DNA from: an uncultured Bacteroidota bacterium
GTDB lineage: Bacteria; Bacteroidota; Bacteroidia; UKL13-3
Assembly: GCA_903888395.1 (NCBI GenBank)
Contig: CAISTO010000136.1
Span: forward strand, 1-5,330
Direction of reading: 5' to 3'
Length of the DNA stretch: 5,330 nucleotides
Part shown: positions 1 to 5,203 of the stretch, in pieces
Layout of the letters: each line of letters opens with the position of its first letter
How positions within the stretch are numbered: position 1 is the stretch's first letter
Notes under the pieces: model-generated
The model's database searches: none
Told to the model about the DNA's origin: nothing
The model's input: only the letters and a program-made list of their open reading frames with translations
Program-made: the position numbers and the translations under genes

Positions 1-420
1 ACACCAACCATGGACAAAAAGAAATGCGAAATGCGAAATTCAAATATCGAAATTCGAAAATTAAATTTGGATGTTGGATAACAAATGTTGTCCCGATGCA
101 TCGGGATTGAATGTTGGATTTAAAAATTCGAAATTCAAATATCGAAATTCGAAAATGAAATTTGAATAACAAATTTTGAATGGATTGGTGAGGACACCAA
201 CCATGGACAAAAAGAAATGCGAAATGCGAAATGCGAAATTCGAAATTCAAATATCGAAATTCGAAAATGAAATTTGAATATCAAATAAAAATTATGAATG
301 GATTGGTGAGGACACCAACCATGGACAAATGTTGGATTTAAAAATTCGAAATTCAAATATCGAAATTCAAAAATGAAATTTGGATGTTGAATAACAAATG
401 TTGAATGGATTGGTGAGGAC
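1..420. repeat. Mosaic intergenic direct-repeat array, about three units, cut by the window start
   Basis: Non-coding array of units that begin CACCAACCATGGACAAA and end GGATTGGTGAGGA. Unit junctions lie near 182-202 and 300-320; the third unit ends at about 419 without a following CACCAACC. Bases 178-211 recur exactly at 296-329, and 110-150 recur exactly at 328-368 (41 bases). A shared core starting GAAATTCAAATATCGAAATT begins at 35, 130, 242 and 348. At each full junction TTGGTG and CACCAA form a 6-bp hairpin with an AGGA loop. Inside the units the sequence runs in 7-base words (ten in a row at 21-90; nine at 214-276). The word GAAATGC occurs twice at 21-34, three times at 214-234 and not at all in the third unit, so word number varies between copies. 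Unit 1 looks composite: its second half resembles unit 3. No function can be inferred; arrays of this type are familiar between genes in Bacteroidota. The reverse strand stays open for 96 codons here only because the words lack stops. Confidence 0.9.
91..106. repeat. 16-bp perfect palindrome inserted in a repeat unit, flanked by TTG/TTG
   Basis: TCCCGATGCATCGGGA is its own reverse complement and is GC-rich against very A/T-rich surroundings. It is bracketed by TTG at 88-90 and TTG at 107-109. The related stretch at 394-408 (AACAAATGTTGAATG) is an uninterrupted version: taking the palindrome and one TTG out of 80-113 restores it. This fits insertion of a miniature palindromic element with a 3-bp target duplication. 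Similar CCCGAT...ATCGGG palindromes are, as far as I recall, scattered in Bacteroidota genomes. A role as hairpin, terminator or protein site cannot be decided from the sequence. Confidence 0.7.
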
Positions 421-444
421 AACAAAAAAAATAAAATACGTGTA

Positions 445-470
445 TGGATTCGGCAAGCTCACCATGACAA
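445..470. repeat. REP-like motif / degenerate copy of the array junction
   Basis: The stretch TGGATTCGGCAAGCTCACC followed by ATGACAA resembles the array junction (TGGATTGGTGAGGACACC, then AACCATGGACAA) with substitutions and a short deletion. It also contains TTCGGCAAGCTCACCATGAC, which resembles the 'TTCGrCAAGCTCAsCATGAC' family of dispersed repeats I recall from many bacterial genomes. Either reading makes it repeat-derived, not genic. The two readings are not exclusive. Confidence 0.45.
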
Positions 471-480
471 TTAATATTAA

Positions 481-550
481 ACATTCATACTTTATACTTT
501 AACATTCATAATTCAAAATTCAAAATCCAAAATCCAACATTCAAAATTCA
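481..550. repeat. Ten consecutive 7-base words abutting the NFACT start codon
   Basis: From 481 the sequence reads ACATTCA, TACTTTA, TACTTTA, ACATTCA, TAATTCA, AAATTCA, AAATCCA, AAATCCA, ACATTCA, AAATTCA, exactly in phase for 70 bases, then TCC and the GTG start at 554. The consensus AAATTCA is one base from the AAATTCG word of the upstream array and in the same orientation, so both blocks probably share an origin. The run occupies the place where a promoter and leader for the NFACT gene would be expected, and I see no TAnnTTTG element in it. Whether it is transcribed or affects expression is unknown. Confidence 0.85.
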
Positions 551-553
551 TCC

Positions 554-1966
554 GTGCACCACAAACATCCACTCATACATCAACTCGGATTGGCATTGCA
601 AAAGGAACTGCAAGGCTTTGTTTTTTTTGATGCATTCAGTGTAAATAAGAATGAATTGGTGTTGGTGTTTAATAACATTGACCAATGGTTAAGTTTAAAG
701 CTTGTTATAGAAGCACGCACGTTTTTCATACAATTTTATGATTATCCAATAGAAAGAAAAGGTGCTAGTTATGTGCTTTTTAATCATTTGAAAAATGTTG
801 GTTTCCATACACTAAAACTTCATGAAAATGAACGTTCTTTTCGCTTGGTTTTTAATAATAATAAAAGTTTAGTTTTTAAATTATATGGCTCGTTGGCCAA
901 TGTATTGTATTTTGAAAATGAAAACTTAATTGAATTATTTCGTCCGCAAATAGAAAGTGACAAGCATTTATTACTCACTAATTTTTTGCCATTAGAGGAA
1001 ACCATTCGTGAAGAAAAATTAGCGGAACAGTTTTATATTTATGCCGATGAAAAGGAATTTCCTGTTTTGGATTTAATAGCCAAAGTTGACTCCGAAAATC
1101 AGGTTTTTACCTCCCTCCTAACTGCCTATAATGAATTTACCAAACAGTATTTAGGGAAGTATTTTTATACACAAAAAAAGGAAAAGTTAATTCAGCAGTG
1201 TGAGTCCGAGTTGAAGCGTTGGCGGCCCATTGCGGTAAATGCGTCACAAGCATTATTGTATTTGCAAAGCAATGCAAGGAACGAAGAAATAGGACATATT
1301 ATTATGGCTAATTTGCATGTAATGCAAAAAGGAAAAGAAAGCTTTGACACCTTAGACTTTTATACCAATAACACCATCCAAATTAAATTAAAGGCTAATT
1401 TGAATCCGCAGGAAAATGCGCAGTATTATTATAAAAAAGCCCGCAATCAAAAAAATGAAGAGCAGCTGTTAGTTAATAAAATAAAATTAGCCCAAGAAAA
1501 AGTAATAGCCAATGAAGCTAAGTTAGCAGTGGTATTAGCCGCTGAATCCATGCGCGATTTAAAGCAGTTTGAAACACCAGTAAGCAAACAAAAAAGTAAA
1601 TTAGAACAACGAGAAACCTACCGCGAATTCAATTATAATGGTTTTAGAATATTGGTGGGCAAAAGTGCTGCTAATAACGATGAGTTAACTTTAAAAGTAG
1701 CGCATAAAAACGATTTATGGCTGCATGCCAAAGGCGTAAGTGGTAGCCATGTGGTAATCAAACATCAAAGTAAAAATGTTTTTAACAACGATGTAATAAC
1801 ATATGCCGCGCAACTTGCTGCTTATTACAGTAAGTCGAAAGGCAGTGCCATGGTACCGGTAATATTTACGCCTAAAAAATATGTAAGGAAACCAAAAGGC
1901 GCTGAACCCGGTCAAGTATTGGTGGAGAAAGAAGAAATTATATTGGTATCACCTCAATTGAAATAA
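554..1966 (+). CDS. NFACT family protein (Rqc2/RqcH-like, ribosome quality control)
   Basis: 470 residues. Family members (Rqc2 in eukaryotes, RqcH in Bacillus) bind stalled large ribosomal subunits carrying peptidyl-tRNA; RqcH recruits tRNA-Ala to add C-terminal alanine degradation tails in the cytoplasm. Seen here: an NFACT-N region (about 1-190), a charged helical/coiled-coil middle (about 200-335) holding the hallmark NPQENAQYYYKKARNQK at 284-300, and a C-terminal NFACT-R (DUF814) domain (about 357-466) with DLWLHAKGVSGSHVVIK at 387-403, an AAQLAAYYSKSKG helix at 418-430 and KPKGAEPGQV at 446-455. It is about 100 residues shorter than Firmicutes RqcH. The Asp-Arg pair used by RqcH for tRNA binding is not evident: the best-aligned positions read Glu93-Arg94. 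The GTG start is chosen because an in-frame stop lies at 509-511 with no ATG between, and MHHKHPLIHQL matches the family N-terminus. No Shine-Dalgarno sequence is visible; the heptamer array lies immediately upstream. The family call is firm; true alanine-tailing activity is inference. Confidence 0.92.
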   Translation: MHHKHPLIHQLGLALQKELQGFVFFDAFSVNKNELVLVFNNIDQWLSLKLVIEARTFFIQFYDYPIERKGASYVLFNHLKNVGFHTLKLHENERSFRLVFNNNKSLVFKLYGSLANVLYFENENLIELFRPQIESDKHLLLTNFLPLEETIREEKLAEQFYIYADEKEFPVLDLIAKVDSENQVFTSLLTAYNEFTKQYLGKYFYTQKKEKLIQQCESELKRWRPIAVNASQALLYLQSNARNEEIGHIIMANLHVMQKGKESFDTLDFYTNNTIQIKLKANLNPQENAQYYYKKARNQKNEEQLLVNKIKLAQEKVIANEAKLAVVLAAESMRDLKQFETPVSKQKSKLEQRETYREFNYNGFRILVGKSAANNDELTLKVAHKNDLWLHAKGVSGSHVVIKHQSKNVFNNDVITYAAQLAAYYSKSKGSAMVPVIFTPKKYVRKPKGAEPGQVLVEKEEIILVSPQLK

Positions 1967-1990
1967 AAGATACAAGGTTTACAGATTAAT

Positions 1991-2018
1991 TTGATTGGAA
2001 TTTGAACCAATATAATTG
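1991..2018 (+). promoter_or_regulatory. Candidate Bacteroidota promoter for the START-domain gene
   Basis: TTG at 1991-1993 and TATAATTG at 2011-2018 are 17 bases apart. They resemble the Bacteroidota -33 TTG and -7 TAnnTTTG elements with one mismatch in the latter. An ATTGG/CCAAT inverted repeat (1994-1998 and 2007-2011) sits in the spacer and could be an operator or chance. Transcription would start near 2025, leaving a leader of about 60 bases. If real, the gene need not depend on read-through from the NFACT gene. Confidence 0.35.
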
Positions 2019-2086
2019 AATGTATCCATGTAAAACAAAGCTAATAAGTGTAATCCAATTATTTTTATGTAAAATTGAAAGGAATT

Positions 2087-2752
2087 ATGAAAGCAATTAA
2101 ATATATAAAACATCAACGGAATATAATCGTATTTGTTTTTTTATTGATCAATTTAAGTTTTACAAGTTCCATCAATTGGGAGTTAAAAAAATCATCGAAC
2201 GGCATTTTAGTTTTTACCAAACAAGGACTTAAAAATGAAATAAAAGAGGTAAAATGTGTGACTAATTTTCATTCAAGTTTAAAGAATTTAGTCTGTTTTA
2301 TCAAAGACATTAATGCGCATCCACAGTATATTTATCAATGTAAAAATTCATTTATCATAAAAAATGTGAATGATTCAGAGCTTTATTATTACCACGAAAC
2401 TTCAACACCTTGGCCGGTAGCAAACAGGTATGGCGTAATTTATTATAAAATTACACAAAACAGCCTTACAAAAGTTGTAACCATTAAATCGAATGGCGTA
2501 TTGGGTTTATATCCAAATCAACCAAACTTAGTAGAAGTGCCCGCATTAAATGCCAATTGGACGTTTACCCCTAAAAGCGATGGCACAGTAGATGGAGAAT
2601 ATTATTTATATTTAAATCCTGGTGGTAACATCCCTATTTGGCTGATCAATATGTTTGTAGTAGATGGACCATTTCTTACTATTTTAAAAATGAAGGAATT
2701 ATTGCAAACAGAAAAATACAATGATTGCAAAGTAAGTTTCATAAAAAACTAA
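2087..2752 (+). CDS. Exported START-domain (SRPBCC fold) protein
   Basis: 221 residues from the ATG at 2087, preceded at short distance by AAAGGA. A TTG start at 2075 would add only four residues and is less likely. A basic N-terminus followed by a hydrophobic stretch (about 12-28, NIIVFVFLLINLSF) looks like a signal peptide or anchor, so the protein is probably periplasmic or membrane-attached. The rest fits a START lipid-binding domain: WELKKSSNGILVFTK at 31-45, the family's proline-rich strand TPWPVANRYG at 107-116, and the C-terminal amphipathic helix NIPIWLINMFVVDGP at 181-195, which lids the hydrophobic cavity in START proteins. Where many relatives have Arg-Asp after PWPv, this one has Arg114-Tyr115. 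The START family binds lipids or other hydrophobic molecules; the ligand here is unknown. It lies 120 bases after the NFACT gene, with a candidate promoter of its own, and a convergent gene follows. The domain call is by motif recognition only. Confidence 0.82.
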   Translation: MKAIKYIKHQRNIIVFVFLLINLSFTSSINWELKKSSNGILVFTKQGLKNEIKEVKCVTNFHSSLKNLVCFIKDINAHPQYIYQCKNSFIIKNVNDSELYYYHETSTPWPVANRYGVIYYKITQNSLTKVVTIKSNGVLGLYPNQPNLVEVPALNANWTFTPKSDGTVDGEYYLYLNPGGNIPIWLINMFVVDGPFLTILKMKELLQTEKYNDCKVSFIKN

Positions 2753-2757
2753 GCAAA

Positions 2758-2790
2758 AAAAAAGTAATGAAAAGAATTCATCACTTTTTT
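2758..2790. terminator. Two-way intrinsic terminator between convergent genes
   Basis: AAAAAAGTAATGA (2758-2770) pairs with TCATCACTTTTTT (2778-2790) across a 7-base loop, 13 positions with one A-C mismatch. There is an A-run on the left and a T-run on the right, so it can act as a terminator for the forward START-domain gene ending at 2752 and for the reverse gene ending at 2809. The stem is A/T-rich and only moderately stable. Confidence 0.65.
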
Positions 2791-2808
2791 AAAATATAGT
2801 TTTAAATA

Positions 2809-3198
2809 TTAAGCGCTAGTAACTTCAGCAGTAATAACTTCCTCAACAATGGCTTCAGAAGCATCTGGTTTGTTTAAGTAAATCATGGTTAATTCACAAG
2901 CTTTGTTTACACTAATTTTAACGTTTTTACCTTTTAACCATTCGTTGGTTAAAGCATTGTCGTTTAAAACATTTAACAAATCAAATGAAACTGCAATGGC
3001 AGCACTTTTGTTAACAGCTTTTCCATTTACTATTTCTAAGTTAAATATATAACCTAACTTGTTTTTAGCACCTGTAGAAGCAAACTCATGCTTGTAAATT
3101 TGGAGCTTTTGATCAGTATCAGCTGTTTTTTTCAAAAGCAGTCTAATAACTGGTAAATATTTTTTCCAAAGTTGCGTGTAAACCCCTGCGTCTCTCAT
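2809..3198 (-). CDS. Conserved-looking hypothetical protein, 129 residues, function unknown
   Basis: I do not recognise a family with a known function. No signal peptide or membrane segment is seen, so it is probably cytoplasmic. The N-terminus (MRDAGVYTQLWKKYLPVIRLLLKK, residues 1-24) is a basic amphipathic helix candidate with regularly spaced Leu/Ile/Val. The middle (about 46-107) alternates polar and hydrophobic residues like a beta-rich small domain (KLGYIFNLEIVNGK; NVKISVNKACELTMIYLNK). The last 20 residues are acidic and Ala/Val/Thr-rich (SEAIVEEVITAEVTSA) and probably flexible. One cysteine (101) is present. The reading frame is real by several signs: sensible composition, an ATG start 33 bases from a perfect TAnnTTTG element, and a terminator hairpin just after the stop codon. 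It stands alone, convergent with the START-domain gene and divergent from the barrel genes, so context gives no functional clue. Confidence 0.8.
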   Translation of the reverse strand: MRDAGVYTQLWKKYLPVIRLLLKKTADTDQKLQIYKHEFASTGAKNKLGYIFNLEIVNGKAVNKSAAIAVSFDLLNVLNDNALTNEWLKGKNVKISVNKACELTMIYLNKPDASEAIVEEVITAEVTSA

Positions 3199-3230
3199 GA
3201 TAGTATAATTAGTAGTTGGTAATAAGGATA

Positions 3231-3258
3231 CAAATTTAGTTTTTAATTTTATTCATAA
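3231..3258 (-). promoter_or_regulatory. Promoter of the reverse-strand hypothetical gene
   Basis: Read on the reverse strand, 3238-3231 is TAAATTTG, an exact match to the Bacteroidota -7 element TAnnTTTG. A clear -33 TTG is not seen; TTTTATG around 3260-3254 is the nearest candidate and is slightly close. Predicted transcription start is near 3225, giving a short leader of about 27 bases before the ATG at 3198. Placement fits the gene well. Confidence 0.55.
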
Positions 3259-3569
3259 AAGATATTTGTTTTAAAATTAACATTTAAGTTATTTTTTGCT
3301 AATAAAAATTGATAAATAAAAGACAGAAAACAGGAATAATTTTATTGGTTTAATACTTCGTAAAAACATCCCAAGTTATATATAAACAAGTACTTACAGT
3401 CATTATTTTTTGCATTAATTGATTAATAATTGCTTGCATAAAATGCAATTAAAAATGATTTTTATGTAATTAAAAATATATTTTATTTTACAGTTATTTA
3501 TAAAAATAAAAGAGGAATTATAGCTTGTTGAATGAAATTACAATTTAAATCAACGCTTTTAAATATAGT

Positions 3570-3595
3570 TTGCCAAAACATGACTTATATTTTTG
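3570..3595 (+). promoter_or_regulatory. Candidate promoter for the first outer-membrane barrel gene
   Basis: TATTTTTG at 3588-3595 matches the -7 consensus TAnnTTTG exactly, with TTTG at 3569-3572 as a possible -33 element. The 15-base spacing is shorter than usual. The leader would be about 130 bases. A closer but less exact alternative is TTG 3659-3661 with CTTATTTG 3679-3686. Only one of the two may be used. Confidence 0.35.
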
Positions 3596-3733
3596 ATTTA
3601 AAAAATAAAAACATAATTAACTGTAATTTAGCACTAAAATTCTCAATTTAAATACACCTTGTTAATTTTACAATTCATCTTATTTGAAATATTCTTTTAT
3701 TTATTTTATTCGTAATCTTAAATAAATAAAATT

Positions 3734-4405
3734 ATGAAAAAAATTACACTATTAATGAGCTTACTTCTAACAGTAGGAATTTTCAAATCGCAAGCACAAG
3801 AGTTCGACAAAGAGAACTTAAGTATTGGTGTGGGTATTGGTGCATATTATTACTCTGCTTATTCAAAGCCTATCAATATTAACTTAAGAGCAAATTATGT
3901 ATTGGATGAAAAATCAGCCATTGTTGTTGGTTTTAATTACCATTTGCCTTTTGAAATTAAAAACAACATGACTGCAAATGCAATGAGTAGCATTACTACG
4001 CCATCAAGTGTTGATGTAACAAGAACAGATAATTACTCCATGTTTAATATAATGGCCAATTATTATTATACTTTTGTTAACGAAAATACAGATCCATTTT
4101 CATTACACGCCATTGTTGGTGCGGGATTAACGCGAGCAACTATTACAGAAAGTTTTACTGAATATGATAATAGTTTATACAATATAAATCGTAGTTCTAG
4201 TGGTAATTCACACATGGGGCCAATCATTGATTTAGGAATTGGTTCAAACATTAATTTAGATAGGATCAATATTTTTATTGATGCTAAAATGGGAATTCCT
4301 GCAACAAGTTCTTCCACTAATAATTCTACATCAAGTAATTTTGAAAACCCTATTCCTTTTCACGTTTCATTAAACGCTGGTGTAAGGTATAACCTTTTTG
4401 ACTAA
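3734..4405 (+). CDS. Small outer-membrane beta-barrel protein, paralogue 1
   Basis: 223 residues. A signal peptide (MKKITLLMSLLLTVGIFKSQAQ, 1-22) with cleavage near QAQ-EF exports it. The mature part alternates hydrophobic and polar residues in strand-length blocks separated by polar Ser/Thr/Asn-rich loops, and ends in the strand VSLNAGVRYNLFD, typical of 8-strand-type barrels (OMP_b-brl/OmpW-like class). Strand blocks shared with the next gene include LRANY-x2-DEK-x-A-x-VVGFNYHLPF (51-73), YTFV-x-EN-x-DPFSLH (112-125), DLGIG-x-N-x-N-x-DRIN (166-179) and VSLN-x-G-x-R-x-N (211-220). The likely surface loops (about 75-100, 135-160, 190-206) differ. Function is unknown: a structural, adhesive or small-solute role are all possible. 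The ATG follows an A/T-rich leader without a Shine-Dalgarno sequence. A strong terminator follows, so it is probably a single transcription unit at the head of the paralogue array. Confidence 0.85.
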   Translation: MKKITLLMSLLLTVGIFKSQAQEFDKENLSIGVGIGAYYYSAYSKPININLRANYVLDEKSAIVVGFNYHLPFEIKNNMTANAMSSITTPSSVDVTRTDNYSMFNIMANYYYTFVNENTDPFSLHAIVGAGLTRATITESFTEYDNSLYNINRSSSGNSHMGPIIDLGIGSNINLDRINIFIDAKMGIPATSSSTNNSTSSNFENPIPFHVSLNAGVRYNLFD

Positions 4406-4430
4406 TTAATTTTTACAAATCAAATATTAG

Positions 4431-4458
4431 AAAAGCTCAATTAATTTGAGCTTTTTTT
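4431..4458 (+). terminator. Intrinsic terminator after barrel gene 1
   Basis: AAAAGCTCAA (4431-4440) pairs perfectly with TTGAGCTTTT (4446-4455) around a TTAAT loop. The right arm runs into a total of seven T residues (4452-4458). It lies 26 bases after the stop codon and is the clearest terminator in the window. It separates paralogue 1 from paralogue 2. Confidence 0.88.
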
Positions 4459-4459
4459 G

Positions 4460-4488
4460 TTATAAATAAAACATAATTTTATTTATAA
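4460..4488. repeat. 12-bp perfect A/T inverted repeat in front of barrel gene 2
   Basis: TTATAAATAAAA (4460-4471) and TTTTATTTATAA (4477-4488) are exact reverse complements with a 5-base spacer CATAA. It begins right after the terminator and ends 24 bases before the ATG at 4513. It could be a leader hairpin or an operator. Because both arms are pure A/T in very A/T-rich sequence, chance is a real alternative. No convincing promoter for the downstream gene was found in this gap. Confidence 0.45.
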
Positions 4489-4512
4489 ATGTTAAACAAT
4501 TAAAATAATACC

Positions 4513-5172
4513 ATGAAAAAAATATTGTTATTACTAAGCTTTCTTTTAAGTATTGGAATATTTAAAACGCAGGCTCAATTTGATAATGAAAAATTAAGTT
4601 TTGGCTTAGGAGTTGGTGCTTTTATGTATTCTCCAAGTATTAATACATTCAATATTCATTTAAGAGCTAATTACTTAATTGATGAAAAAGCAGCATTTGT
4701 GGTAGGCTTTAATTATCATTTGCCATTTGATGTTGAAAGTTCAGAAAGAGTTTATGCATTAGATTACACTAAAATCCCTTATGCCATTGAAGTTCCAACC
4801 ATAGATCATTACAGCGTATTAAATATTTCAGGTGCCTATAATTATACATTTGTTCACGAAAACGAAGATCCATTTTCATTGCATGGAATCATAGGAGGTG
4901 GCTATACGCACAAGTCTGCTACTCAAACAATAGGTTATTATGACCAAAATACGTATAGAATGGAACCTGAATTAAACTCTGTTAGTGGCGTTGTATTTGA
5001 TTTGGGAATTGGTGCAAACTTTAACTACGATAGAATAAATGTTTTTGCAGAAACAAAATTAGGCTTACCACTTGTATCGTTTTCAAATCAAACAAGTCTT
5101 TATACTAACCTAAATCCAGTTGCTATGTATGTTTCATTAAACGTGGGTGCCAGGTTTAACATTTTTGAATAG
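4513..5172 (+). CDS. Small outer-membrane beta-barrel protein, paralogue 2
   Basis: 219 residues, clearly homologous to the preceding gene along its whole length; roughly half of the residues match by eye. The signal peptide is MKKILLLLSFLLSIGIFKTQAQ (1-22), with mature protein starting near FDNEKLSFG. The same strand blocks appear (LRANYLIDEKAAFVVGFNYHLPF at 50-72; YTFVHENEDPFSLHGIIGGG at 111-130; DLGIGANFNYDRINVF at 163-178; final strand MYVSLNVGARFNIFE at 205-219). The regions between them (about 73-98, 133-158, 188-204) are dissimilar to paralogue 1 in sequence and partly in length, as expected of extracellular loops. The likely place is the outer membrane; ligand and function are unknown. 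Paralogue 3 begins 31 bases after the stop with no terminator between, so these two are probably co-transcribed. Confidence 0.85.
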   Translation: MKKILLLLSFLLSIGIFKTQAQFDNEKLSFGLGVGAFMYSPSINTFNIHLRANYLIDEKAAFVVGFNYHLPFDVESSERVYALDYTKIPYAIEVPTIDHYSVLNISGAYNYTFVHENEDPFSLHGIIGGGYTHKSATQTIGYYDQNTYRMEPELNSVSGVVFDLGIGANFNYDRINVFAETKLGLPLVSFSNQTSLYTNLNPVAMYVSLNVGARFNIFE

Positions 5173-5203
5173 TGTGTTTATTACTTATCTAACAAAAAAT
5201 ATC

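Larger units (their letters stand above)
3199..3733. other. Gene-free, very A/T-rich divergent intergenic region
   Basis: About 535 bases between the reverse hypothetical gene and the first barrel gene. No open frame of useful length, tRNA, or recognisable riboswitch is seen. It holds promoter candidates for both flanking genes (reverse at 3231-3258; forward at 3570-3595 and, weaker, TTG 3659-3661 with TTATTTG 3680-3686). A small perfect hairpin TTGCAT-AAA-ATGCAA occurs at 3434-3448. The remainder is homopolymer-rich A/T sequence; its length for two small flanking genes could hide a small RNA, but nothing visible supports one. Confidence 0.6.

Noticed and set aside
1..420. CRISPR array
   Set aside because: The segments between conserved blocks are themselves related to one another and vary in length; there are no unique spacers and no cas genes.
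135..425. Reverse-strand open frame of 96 codons in the repeat array
   Set aside because: It is a translation of the heptamer repeats (repeating FEFRI/VSSPIHS-like words), open only because the words lack stops on that strand. It has no promoter or protein-like composition.
820..1005. Reverse-strand 61-codon open frame
   Set aside because: Shadow of the NFACT coding sequence; no independent signals.
1715..1915. Reverse-strand 66-codon open frame
   Set aside because: Shadow opposite the conserved NFACT-R domain, which fully explains the sequence.
2075..2086. TTG start adding MKGI to the START-domain protein
   Set aside because: An ATG 12 bases downstream has a better-placed purine stretch and gives a cleaner signal peptide.
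3434..3448. TTGCAT-AAA-ATGCAA hairpin as an operator
   Set aside because: Six-bp arms with a 3-base loop are expected by chance in a long A/T-rich region, and it is about 120 bases upstream of the nearest candidate forward promoter.
4066..4317. Reverse-strand 83-codon open frame
   Set aside because: Shadow of barrel gene 1, whose forward frame has a signal peptide, conserved strands and a paralogue.
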